Origin: Bacteroidales bacterium
GTDB lineage: Bacteria > Bacteroidota > Bacteroidia > Bacteroidales > UBA932
Reading direction: 5' to 3'
DNA length: 61,030 bases
Assembly (NCBI GenBank): GCA_022653735.1
Contig: JALCSU010000010.1
Location: 1 to 61,030, forward strand
Shown here: piece by piece, positions 33,380 through 41,823 of the stretch
Numbering within the stretch: the first letter of the stretch is position 1
How the letters are laid out: every line of letters begins with the position of its first letter
Made by a program: the position numbers and the translations under genes
The notes under the pieces: generated by a model
What the model was told of the DNA's origin: nothing
The model's input: the letters and a program-made list of their open reading frames with translations, nothing else
The model's database searches: none

Positions 33380-35326
33380 TTAAAATCCATAGTTTTGCGT
33401 CATATTGGTCATCTCGGCAAGCTGCTGGGAGCTTATCGGGAAGAGATAGTCCCTATCAGAGAATGTAGCAGGATCCCCAACGAAATCGGTGCTCACCCTC
33501 TTATAAGAATCCTCATAATTCGAGGCGCTCAGATTTAGGGTCCAGTTTGCCGAAGGATATTCGGACTTTGCTATCATCCATCTGGTGGCATCGTAGTGTC
33601 TCATCGCCTCCATTCCGAATTCGACCATTCTTTCCTTCTGGATGCACCAGCGAAGAAGATCCTGATTGCCGTGAATTTCCGGATAGGCATCTTCGATGTT
33701 GTTGAGCCCCGCACGGTTCCTGACTTTATTCAGGTTTTCAAATGCCTTGGCCTCGTTTCTCGGCTCCATTTCGTTGTAAGCTTCAGCAAGGCTGAGATAG
33801 ATTTCTGCCAGCCTGAATGCAGGATAGACGTATTTTACAGCCTGATAGTCTCCAGTATTGTTAAAGATTGTATTTGGCTTATAGTATTTTCTCCAAGCAA
33901 ACCCTACGCGAAGGCAGTCATTTACGGCAGACCACCGCGACGTGCATTCGGAATTATTGTACAATGTCGTCTTCTTGTTAAGAGCCTGGCAAGGCCAATA
34001 GAACCCATTCGGAACAATGCAGGCATAATATCTGGCATCTCTGCCTATCGTGCTGTTGTGTGCCTTGATGGCTGGAGCCCATGATGCATCCACAGGTTGC
34101 TTGTACCCTTCGGTAAAGCCATCGGTTTTGTATCCAGACTTGTCATCCACTATAGGTCTTGAGTAGTCATTGGAACCTTCATAGCCAATAACTGGATAGC
34201 GGCCGGACTCTGCCATAGGATAGGAATCCACAAGTTTTAGCGAAGGGGCTATTCCTCCAAACCCAGCATAAGGCATTATGTGTGGCGGTATAGAGACCCC
34301 TATAGCAGCTCCACTGCCCCCCAAATAAGTGTACGCAGACGATGTTCTTGACCACCAACCCCAAATGGTTTCACTGTTCCATGGCTCTTGGAATATGCTT
34401 TCATAAGCGGATGCTGCTCTTTGGAGAGGATCCACCTCAGTGGAGTTGGTGCAGAGAGCATAAATATTCAGGGAAAGTACGTCTTCGCATGCTTCCGCCG
34501 CTCTTTTCCATTTTTCCGGATCATATACCTGGGGAAATAGGTAATGCCCGTCTTTGTTAGTCATTCCTTTGTAGATGTAGTTAGCATTGCCCTGTGCGCC
34601 TCCTCCGTTGTAAAGAGGAGATGCGGCCGTCATAAGAATTCTAGCCTTTAGAGCAAGCGCCGCTCCCTTAGTCACCCTACCCTGCCAAGTGTCAGCCCCT
34701 TCTCCGGTATCAGACACATAGAGAGGAAGGTCTACCGCCGCCTTGTCCAATTCCGAAACCATAAACTCGATATTTTCTTCAACAGTATTCCTATCGATTG
34801 AACTTCCTAGAATGGTTTCGTCCGAGTCTCGATCACCCCAAATGAAGACAGGACCATATTGACGGAAAAGACAGAAATAATAGTACGCCCTCAGAAATCT
34901 TGCCTCTGCCTTCATGTAGGTCCGCACTGTCTCATTGTCATCTAGGTCAAGAGAAACATTGTCCATGAATATAGTACATTGCTTTATGGCAATGTAGAAT
35001 TTTTCCCAATAGTTGAAGAACAAAGCCGAAGTTGGGGTGGCACTACTATAATTGCCTGTTCTGTACGGGATGTAGTTCACCCATTGATAGAAAGAGAAAA
35101 GCGCCTCATCGCTTCTAGCAACCACCCAGCCATCACTTCCCACTACCTCCTCTTCCAGAGGAATATAGGAATAAATATGGCTGAGATAATTATGCGTCGT
35201 CGCCCTTTTACTGAATATTTCTTCCATGTTTGCCTGGTCGTCAAGCGTGACGTCAAACCAGCTGTCGCAGGAACAAAGCAAAAGCGCCATAGTCAGGCAA
35301 GTTGCAAGCAAGTATATTTTTTTCAT
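33380..35326 (-). CDS. SusD/RagB family surface glycan-binding lipoprotein
   Basis: 648 residues with a lipobox (LLLCSC). The N-terminal SusD-like helical region (about residues 25-230: FLRAYYYFCLFRQYGPVFIWGD) is followed by the C-terminal RagB part with FRLAEIYLSLAEAYNE and LNKVRNRAGLNN. It is the outer-membrane lid and ligand-binding partner of the SusC encoded 11 bp upstream. Regulation of the unit should pass through the FecR/sigma pair. Confidence 0.95.
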   Translation of the reverse strand: MKKIYLLATCLTMALLLCSCDSWFDVTLDDQANMEEIFSKRATTHNYLSHIYSYIPLEEEVVGSDGWVVARSDEALFSFYQWVNYIPYRTGNYSSATPTSALFFNYWEKFYIAIKQCTIFMDNVSLDLDDNETVRTYMKAEARFLRAYYYFCLFRQYGPVFIWGDRDSDETILGSSIDRNTVEENIEFMVSELDKAAVDLPLYVSDTGEGADTWQGRVTKGAALALKARILMTAASPLYNGGGAQGNANYIYKGMTNKDGHYLFPQVYDPEKWKRAAEACEDVLSLNIYALCTNSTEVDPLQRAASAYESIFQEPWNSETIWGWWSRTSSAYTYLGGSGAAIGVSIPPHIMPYAGFGGIAPSLKLVDSYPMAESGRYPVIGYEGSNDYSRPIVDDKSGYKTDGFTEGYKQPVDASWAPAIKAHNSTIGRDARYYACIVPNGFYWPCQALNKKTTLYNNSECTSRWSAVNDCLRVGFAWRKYYKPNTIFNNTGDYQAVKYVYPAFRLAEIYLSLAEAYNEMEPRNEAKAFENLNKVRNRAGLNNIEDAYPEIHGNQDLLRWCIQKERMVEFGMEAMRHYDATRWMIAKSEYPSANWTLNLSASNYEDSYKRVSTDFVGDPATFSDRDYLFPISSQQLAEMTNMTQNYGF

Positions 35327-35337
35327 CGTTTTGCGTG

Positions 35338-38300
35338 TTAGAAATTGAGATTTAGGCCAAAATTGACGGTGCGAACCGTTGGATAAACGTTACCATAAGA
35401 AGCGTCAAGCTCTGGGTCCCAAAGCTTGAATTTACTGAAAGTAAGGAGGTTCGTTCCTTGAACATAGGCCCTTACCGTAGAGAGGCCTATCTTCTTCGTT
35501 AATTTACGTGGAATGGTGTATCCAATTTCAGCATTTTTCAGACGAATAAAGCTCATATCGCGTTGCCAGTAGGTAGAAGGCTGCTGATTATTATCTATTT
35601 TGCTGAGAGAGATTCTTGGATATTTGGCATCAGGATTAGAGTTGGCTTTAGTCCAGTGATGAAGGGCCACGTCTTCATAAACCTGGCCAAGCCTCATCAC
35701 ATTGTATGATGCTCCGAAGAGAAGCTGTCCTCCTATGATTCGGGTCACATGGGACACTCCGGTAAAGAATACTGAAGCATCGAATCCATGCCAGCCAGCA
35801 CTGACACCGAAACCGTAGTTAATCTCTGGCACTGTTGTGTAGCCTATAGCAACTTTGTCGTAGGTGTTCACTACACCATCTCCGTTAATGTCCCTATACT
35901 TAATGTCTCCTGGCTGCACCTTTCCGAATTCCTGTACAGGCCAATGATCGATGTCGTCCTGGTCGGCGAAAAGACCCTCCGCAATGAGGCCAAACTGTTG
36001 GTTGAAGGCAAAACCTGCAAGGTTTTGATACTTCCAAATCTGATCCGGTTTGTCATCGTAGAGTTTTTTGTTGCGGTTGAATGTATAGTTGGCTCTCGCT
36101 GAGAGATAAAGCTTATTGGAAAAGGTATGTTCATACTGAAGACCCAAGTCGATGCCTTTGTTTCTCATCCGTCCAAGGTTTACGTATTGATCGACATTGT
36201 TTCCGACAACAGATGGCATAGACTCTCTCATGATGAAGATTCCAGTCCTTTTATCGTAGAACCAGTCCGCCTGAAGCTTGAATTCCTTGAAGAGAGAGAG
36301 CTCCAAACCGATGTTTGCTTTTGTCGCCTGTTCCCATTCAACGTTAGGATTGCCATAGTCACCAGTGGTGATTCCAGTGTTGTACTTGCCTCCATTCATT
36401 CCGAAAGTGAAACCGGCTGCAGAGGTGTTCATGGTGGTGTTGTAGGCGAAACGTCTGTTTCCTCCAATCTGGTCGTTGCCTATCTTTCCATAGGAAGCCT
36501 TGATCTTCAACTCATCGACATAGTCCTTCACGGCATCCCAAAAAGGCTCGTTACTTATCATATAGCCTATGGCGATGGAAGGGAAGAACCCGAATCGGTG
36601 TCCCGGAGCAAAATTTTCGCTGCCGTTATAACCGAAGTTAGCCTCTGCAAAATACCTGTCCTTAAAAGAGTATGTAGCCCTTCCAGCTATTCCCATATTC
36701 TTATACGCGAACGCATAGATATAGCTCGCAGGTACATTGTTGGAGGATTTCCGTATGCTGTAGAGGAACATCGCCCCAACTCTGTGCGAAGATGCGAACG
36801 TCCTCTCGTAGTTTGCCGATACCTCAAGGTTTATGGTAGTCCAGCTTGTATTGCTCCTGGAAAGAGACATGTAGTTGGTTCCAATGGTCTGCTGGACGAA
36901 TATGAGTTTTCCGTCAGCGTCACGTCCAGTAGCGTAGTAGAGAGAAGGAGAATTACTTCTGTTCAAAGTATTGCCGTTCTGAGCGTCCCAAGAAAACTTC
37001 GCATTGATTTTCAGACCTTCAGTAATGTACGGGGAAAGATCTTGGGTAAGAGACATCAACGACTGCGCCACTATGTTGTTGTACCGCACATAACCATATT
37101 CGTTGAGAAGGTTGTAGGGGTTGTGGCCGTTCTCTGGATTTGCTAGCGTACCGTCGGAATAAATTGTCGGGGTTGCGACCGGAGTGTGGTAGAGAGTATA
37201 GGCATACAGATCCGACAAGCTTCCTGAAGGTGTATTCTTCGATGTGTACTGAGTGGAAAGCGATAGGCCTAGGGTAGTAGTCTTAGTTATATCGATGTCG
37301 ATGTTCGACCTGAAACTGAACCGATTGAAATTCATCTGAGCATCGTATCTGTCTTTGTTCTCGACATTGAATATTCCGCCCTCCCTATAATAAGCTCCGC
37401 CTACGTAATAGCGAACGCTTCTGGTACCACCCGTCACATTCACATTGACGCGATTCGTGGTAGCCATGTCTTTATATATTGTTTTGATCCAATCGACAGA
37501 AGGATAGAGATCAGGATCTTCCCCAGACAGATATTTCCTCTTGTCTTCGACAGATATAGGTGCGGCTGAACCCTCGTCAAGATAGAGTTGGTTGAAGAAA
37601 TCAATCCACTGCGAAGTGTTGGCAAGAGTAGGAAGCTTTACTGGCTGAGTCACACCAAACTCCGCCTTGAAACTCACTTTTGGTGAGGTTTCGGAGCCTC
37701 GTTTTGTGGTAATCAGTACGATGCCGTTAGCCCCGCGTACTCCGTAAAGCGCAGTGGCTGTGGCATCCTTGAGGATGGAAAAAGATTCGATGTCATCGAC
37801 ATCGACCAGATCCATATCGCGCTCTATTCCGTCCACGAGAACCAATGGCCTACTGTTTGCTCCGAAAGTGTTAACTCCACGAATCCAAAAATCAGCTCCG
37901 GCTCCAGGCTCTCCTGTCCTCTGCATTACTACTATCCCTGCAAGCTTGCCGGCAAGGCTTGTTGAAAGCTGTCCTACAGGCGACGCAAGTTGTTCTGTCT
38001 TGATCGTTGAAATCGAGCCTATCACGCTAGCCTTTCTCTGAGTACCGTAGGCAACAATCGTAACCTCGTCTAGAGCATTTGCTTTAGGAACAAGTTTTAT
38101 CGTCATTTCTCCATCAAAAGATGGGGCTATTTCCTTGTCTTCATAGCCAAGGAAACTTACCACGAATATCTCACCTTGACTTGCATCAAGCGCAAAACGT
38201 CCATTTTCATCGGCAATGACACCTCGGGTCCCTCCCTTTATGATTACGGAGGCACCTGCCACCCCAAGTCCATTCTCATCTAGGATTATTCCCCTTACGA

Positions 38301-38631
38301 GCCGAGAATCACTTATTGGTTCTCGTACAGATTCTGGAACCTTCTGTACCACGATGCTCTTTCCCTTGATGTTCCATGTGACACTTTGCCCAGAGAGAAC
38401 CTGTGATATGGCATCGTCCAAATCCTCGGCATCGACAGAAACTGTTTTACCGACATTTAGATCCTCAGATGCGAAAACAAAGGAATAGCCCGTCTGTTTT
38501 TGGATTTCTGCCATGGCTTTGCCGACAGACATCTTCTTAATCTTGAAAGATTCGGCATTGGCTGTCACAGAAAAGCATATTGCCACAATTGGAAGCATGA
38601 ACAAAGTTTTTATCAAGCAGTTCATTTTCAC
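35338..38631 (-). CDS. SusC/RagA TonB-linked transporter with N-terminal STN signalling domain
   Basis: 1097 residues. After the signal peptide comes an STN (secretin/TonB short N-terminal) domain at about residues 28-95 (IKKMSVGKAMAEIQKQTGYS). The CarboxypepD_reg-like domain, the plug with DEVTIVAYGTQRKASVIGS, and a 22-strand-type barrel ending VNFGLNLNF follow. STN domains pass substrate occupancy to a FecR-like anti-sigma, so this SusC is the sensor of the locus, whose FecR and ECF sigma genes lie immediately upstream. Transport of a glycan by the SusC-SusD pair is predicted; the glycan is unknown. Confidence 0.95.
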   Translation of the reverse strand: MKMNCLIKTLFMLPIVAICFSVTANAESFKIKKMSVGKAMAEIQKQTGYSFVFASEDLNVGKTVSVDAEDLDDAISQVLSGQSVTWNIKGKSIVVQKVPESVREPISDSRLVRGIILDENGLGVAGASVIIKGGTRGVIADENGRFALDASQGEIFVVSFLGYEDKEIAPSFDGEMTIKLVPKANALDEVTIVAYGTQRKASVIGSISTIKTEQLASPVGQLSTSLAGKLAGIVVMQRTGEPGAGADFWIRGVNTFGANSRPLVLVDGIERDMDLVDVDDIESFSILKDATATALYGVRGANGIVLITTKRGSETSPKVSFKAEFGVTQPVKLPTLANTSQWIDFFNQLYLDEGSAAPISVEDKRKYLSGEDPDLYPSVDWIKTIYKDMATTNRVNVNVTGGTRSVRYYVGGAYYREGGIFNVENKDRYDAQMNFNRFSFRSNIDIDITKTTTLGLSLSTQYTSKNTPSGSLSDLYAYTLYHTPVATPTIYSDGTLANPENGHNPYNLLNEYGYVRYNNIVAQSLMSLTQDLSPYITEGLKINAKFSWDAQNGNTLNRSNSPSLYYATGRDADGKLIFVQQTIGTNYMSLSRSNTSWTTINLEVSANYERTFASSHRVGAMFLYSIRKSSNNVPASYIYAFAYKNMGIAGRATYSFKDRYFAEANFGYNGSENFAPGHRFGFFPSIAIGYMISNEPFWDAVKDYVDELKIKASYGKIGNDQIGGNRRFAYNTTMNTSAAGFTFGMNGGKYNTGITTGDYGNPNVEWEQATKANIGLELSLFKEFKLQADWFYDKRTGIFIMRESMPSVVGNNVDQYVNLGRMRNKGIDLGLQYEHTFSNKLYLSARANYTFNRNKKLYDDKPDQIWKYQNLAGFAFNQQFGLIAEGLFADQDDIDHWPVQEFGKVQPGDIKYRDINGDGVVNTYDKVAIGYTTVPEINYGFGVSAGWHGFDASVFFTGVSHVTRIIGGQLLFGASYNVMRLGQVYEDVALHHWTKANSNPDAKYPRISLSKIDNNQQPSTYWQRDMSFIRLKNAEIGYTIPRKLTKKIGLSTVRAYVQGTNLLTFSKFKLWDPELDASYGNVYPTVRTVNFGLNLNF

Positions 38632-38685
38632 TTGTTTTGAGTTATAATTAATGATTAGCGTTATGATAACGAAAAGGACAAATCC

Positions 38686-39672
38686 TCAACGTCGTATTGC
38701 ATAGCCCTCACCTTTGGTTTCTATATGGAAACGGCCTGTTACAGAGAGGGTTTCTAGTATGTCTCCCGCATTTGTGATGCTGTCGTTGAAATGACCATTG
38801 AAACGAAGCTGGCAGAGGTCTTCGTCCTCAATGTCAATGTTGACATTGAACCCTCTCTCAAGTTTGCGCGTTATTGATGCTAGCGGTTCATCAACGAAGA
38901 CATATTCGCCTCTAATCCAACTCCCCGTAGCGTCTGTTGTATTTTGGGTGATTTTAGATGTCCCTTTGGACTTGTCATAGGTGACAGTGTGGCCGGGCAT
39001 CAATTCTTGGCTGGAAATATCCCCTTCGATTTGGAAAGCGATGCTGCCTTCTATGAGAGAGGTTGAAAGAGTTCCTTCATCATCGTAATTGGTTACGGTA
39101 AATATTGTGCCGAGGTCAGTTACCGTAATTTCTCCGGAATTGACAAAGAAAGGAACATCATCGTCGTGACGTACATTGAAATAAGCCTCGCCTTTTAATT
39201 CCACCCTCCTTTCTGTTTTTCCATATTCGGTCGAATAGCGAAGTTCCGATTCAGAATTAAGCCATACCTGAGTTCCGTCAGGGAGTTTCAACGAAGTTCT
39301 GGAACCACGTTGTGTCACAAAGGACAATGTATCAGGGATGACGGACTTCTGCCGGAATAAGATTGGAGATAGCAAAAGGCCTGTCACGAAAGCTACCGCT
39401 ACAAATCCGGCAGCAATGCGAATCCACCTATGCCTTCGAGTCGGTCTCCGAGGCAAGACATTCTTTTTCATCAAGAACTTTGAGAATGCCCTCAATGGCT
39501 CGAATCTCTCCTTTTCTTCGGAGATCATTGAAGAGAACCATACTTCTCTTCTTTGGATAAAGTATTCCTTATTCTCAGGACTTTCCTTAATCCATGCATC
39601 GAGACGATTCTTTTCATCTGCTGAACACTCACCAGAGAGCCAATCGGTAATAATGTCTTCCATGTCTTTCAT
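38686..39672 (-). CDS. FecR family anti-sigma factor
   Basis: 328 residues. The N-terminal cytoplasmic part (about 1-85: MKDMEDIITDWLSGECSADE) is helical and should bind the sigma factor. One membrane helix (about residues 85-110) is followed by the periplasmic FecR domain (LPDGTQVWLNSESELRYS, and EAYFNVRHDDD) and a C-terminal DUF4974-type domain (LASITRKLERGFNVNIDIED). It senses the STN domain of the SusC encoded 54 bp downstream. The sigma factor gene lies 39 bp upstream. Confidence 0.93.
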   Translation of the reverse strand: MKDMEDIITDWLSGECSADEKNRLDAWIKESPENKEYFIQRREVWFSSMISEEKERFEPLRAFSKFLMKKNVLPRRPTRRHRWIRIAAGFVAVAFVTGLLLSPILFRQKSVIPDTLSFVTQRGSRTSLKLPDGTQVWLNSESELRYSTEYGKTERRVELKGEAYFNVRHDDDVPFFVNSGEITVTDLGTIFTVTNYDDEGTLSTSLIEGSIAFQIEGDISSQELMPGHTVTYDKSKGTSKITQNTTDATGSWIRGEYVFVDEPLASITRKLERGFNVNIDIEDEDLCQLRFNGHFNDSITNAGDILETLSVTGRFHIETKGEGYAIRR

Positions 39673-39711
39673 GTTTTATAGACACGGAAATGCTTTTGTC
39701 GGGTAGCAGAA

Positions 39712-40272
39712 TCAAAAATATTTTTTCAGATTTTTAATCAGAGTTGAAAGGGCCTTTTTGATATGGTATTTCACAGTGTTGACCGAGATATTCATTTCCT
39801 TGGCTATTTCCTGGTAGCGTTTGTCGTCAAAACGGCTCATCTTGAAAATACGACCGGTTTGCTCGGGGAGGCTATCGATTTCTTCCATAAGCTTAACCTC
39901 CAGTTCCTTTTCAAGCAAGATTCCGAGCGGGTGACGATTGTCCGATATCTCCGACGTGGGCCCGGTCCATGGATCCAGATCGCACGCAAGACCTATTTCC
40001 TTGGAATGATCTCTAAGATAGTTTAGGCAACGATTGCGTACTGCTCGCATTAGATAGCCCCTGAGAGAGGAATTGATTACGAGACTCTCCCGAACCTCCC
40101 AGATATGGAAAATCACTTCGTCTGCGATCGCGCGAGCGAGAAAATCATCCTTCAGGTAGTTGCGGGCAAGATGGCACAAGACTGTATAGTGGTTTTCGTA
40201 TATTTCTCTGTAGGCGTCGTTGTCCCCTTTCTTCAAGCGGGATACAATATCTATATTTTCTATTTTGTTCAT
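39712..40272 (-). CDS. ECF RNA polymerase sigma factor
   Basis: 186 residues of the sigma-70 family. Region 2 lies at about residues 22-90 (AYREIYENHYTVLCHLARNYL; SSLRGYLMRAVRNRCLNYLRD). Region 4 is at about 130-180 (LPEQTGRIFKMSRFDDKRYQEIA, with a helix-turn-helix SVNTVKYHIKKAL). It is cytoplasmic and the first gene of a sigma-FecR-SusC-SusD-DUF1735-DUF4855 set. Release from FecR should switch on the SusC operon. Confidence 0.94.
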   Translation of the reverse strand: MNKIENIDIVSRLKKGDNDAYREIYENHYTVLCHLARNYLKDDFLARAIADEVIFHIWEVRESLVINSSLRGYLMRAVRNRCLNYLRDHSKEIGLACDLDPWTGPTSEISDNRHPLGILLEKELEVKLMEEIDSLPEQTGRIFKMSRFDDKRYQEIAKEMNISVNTVKYHIKKALSTLIKNLKKYF

Positions 40273-40745
40273 GAAGAAGTTTCAGAAAGCACCACTGAGA
40301 AACAAAAACAGCTGTAAAAAGGTATAGATTGGCAATCTATTTATCTGTCCAACTTTTGGTTTCATTGTCGAGATATTCGCAAGTTCAAACATTCTTTAGA
40401 AGGTATCTTAGCGCATTATCAAGATTCTTTCCAATACTGAAGCCCAAAGGCATTTCATCCCTTTTTAATAGAAGCTTTACTTCTACTTGAATCAATTTCC
40501 AATGCCAAATTTAGCAAAAATATTTTGACACAATGCGTAGAAAAGACACTACTCGGTTTCTCGCGACAAACGTAGCTGCAACAAATTCCTCAGCATCAGT
40601 TCAGTGACCACCGTATGCATTGGCGAACCCATGATAGAATTTTTACGTGGCATAAAGAAAAATAATTTCTGTTTTAATGCACGGAATTTCTTTTTCTTGA
40701 AGATTTTTACGTTTCCTAGGCTTATCTTGCCGAAAAAACTTAATT
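40273..40745. other. Divergent intergenic region between the sigma factor and Rpn genes
   Basis: A 473-bp AT-rich stretch without a supported gene or hairpin cluster. On the minus strand TAAATTTG near 40510-40503 fits a -7 box for the sigma gene, but it is over 200 bp from the start codon and has no TTTG at 20-bp spacing. Nothing else recognisable was found. Confidence 0.4.
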
Positions 40746-41783
40746 ATGACAAAGCTTAGCTATCCGGACTCGTTCCGCAGGAGGCAGGTCCATGAGATGG
40801 TCCTCCTCCAAAAATACGCCGACATCATCACCGACACCGTATTCAAGAAACTTTTCGGAGATGAGCGATTCCCCGACCTGATGATCTTCCTTCTACAGGA
40901 ACTGATCCCGGAGAGGAATATTTCTTCCATCAAATACGCTCCTCAGGAGCACCAGAATGAATTTCCGGAAGGACACGGCATCCGCGTGGACGTGGAGTGC
41001 TACGACGAGACGACAGGATCGCGGTTCGCCGTAGAGATGCAGGCGCTCAAGGTCAGGAACTTCCATGACAGGCTCCTCGCTTATTCAACATACATTGTCC
41101 AGGAGCAGTTCGGCATAGGACTGATGAGCCGTGGGGCTGGCAAGTGGGACTATTCCTTCCCGCAGTCTTACGTCATAGCGCTAATGGACTACGACGACAA
41201 TGCGCAATCCGATGCCATCAGACACGAGTATGCCTTGCTGGACGTTGACGGCGGGCGTCCTTTCACGGACAGGCTGAAATTCATCACCCTGGAGCTTCCG
41301 AAATACCATGATCCGGCTGACCCGAGGGCGACGGCCCTGGACAAGCTTTGCTTCGCGCTTCACAACATGAGGACCTTCCGGAACAGGCCGGAATATCTTC
41401 AGGGGAAGTTCTTCGAGCTGTTGTTTGAGAAGGCGGAAATTGCTAAATTCGCTCCACATGAAGTAATTAAATACGAGAAAGATATGCTTACTCAATGGGA
41501 CATAGACGAGTATGTCGGCGAACAGGTCGAAAAAGGCGTTAAGGAAGGCCTCGAAAAAGGGCTGAGAGAAGGCATGGCAGAAGGTAGAGAGAAAGGTCTT
41601 AAAGAAGGTCGTAAAGAAGGTCGTAAAGAAGGTCGTAAGGAAGGTCGTAAGGAAGGTCGTGATGAGGGCCGCACCGAAATACTAAAATCACTCATCGCCT
41701 CTGGGATGCCAATAGATGAGGTTGCCCAAAGGTCAGGCCTGACCATCGACGAGGTCGTGAAATTAACGGGAACTTCCCACTAA
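40746..41783 (+). CDS. Rpn family recombination-promoting nuclease (PD-(D/E)XK transposase-like)
   Basis: 345 residues. The N-terminal 280 residues match the PDDEXK_2/Rpn family: ADIITDTVFKKLFGDE at the start, and the nuclease core RVDVECYDETTGSRFAVEMQ giving D, E and the (E/Q)xQ-type metal site at about residues 82-99. Such proteins cut DNA and stimulate RecA-independent recombination; many are widespread paralogues in Bacteroidetes. The C-terminal part has a charged helix with five KEGR-type repeats at residues 288-307, coded by 12-bp tandem DNA, then a short terminal domain. No IS ends are seen. The gene stands alone between two glycan loci. Confidence 0.85.
   Translation: MTKLSYPDSFRRRQVHEMVLLQKYADIITDTVFKKLFGDERFPDLMIFLLQELIPERNISSIKYAPQEHQNEFPEGHGIRVDVECYDETTGSRFAVEMQALKVRNFHDRLLAYSTYIVQEQFGIGLMSRGAGKWDYSFPQSYVIALMDYDDNAQSDAIRHEYALLDVDGGRPFTDRLKFITLELPKYHDPADPRATALDKLCFALHNMRTFRNRPEYLQGKFFELLFEKAEIAKFAPHEVIKYEKDMLTQWDIDEYVGEQVEKGVKEGLEKGLREGMAEGREKGLKEGRKEGRKEGRKEGRKEGRDEGRTEILKSLIASGMPIDEVAQRSGLTIDEVVKLTGTSH
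41607..41666 (+). repeat. 12-bp tandem repeat array inside the Rpn gene
   Basis: Five units of GGTCGTAAAGAA run head to tail (units 3-4 read GGTCGTAAGGAA, unit 5 GGTCGTGATGAG), coding repeated GRKE. The length is a multiple of three, so slippage would change the helix length without breaking the frame. Confidence 0.9.
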
Positions 41784-41823
41784 TGAAGGCTTTTGGGAAA
41801 GAACTACTGTTTTTTATAATTTA

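Noticed and set aside
36127..37146. 339-codon plus-strand ORF inside the SusC gene
   Set aside because: Antisense shadow of a well-conserved beta-barrel region; composition is typical of reverse-frame reading of biased codons.
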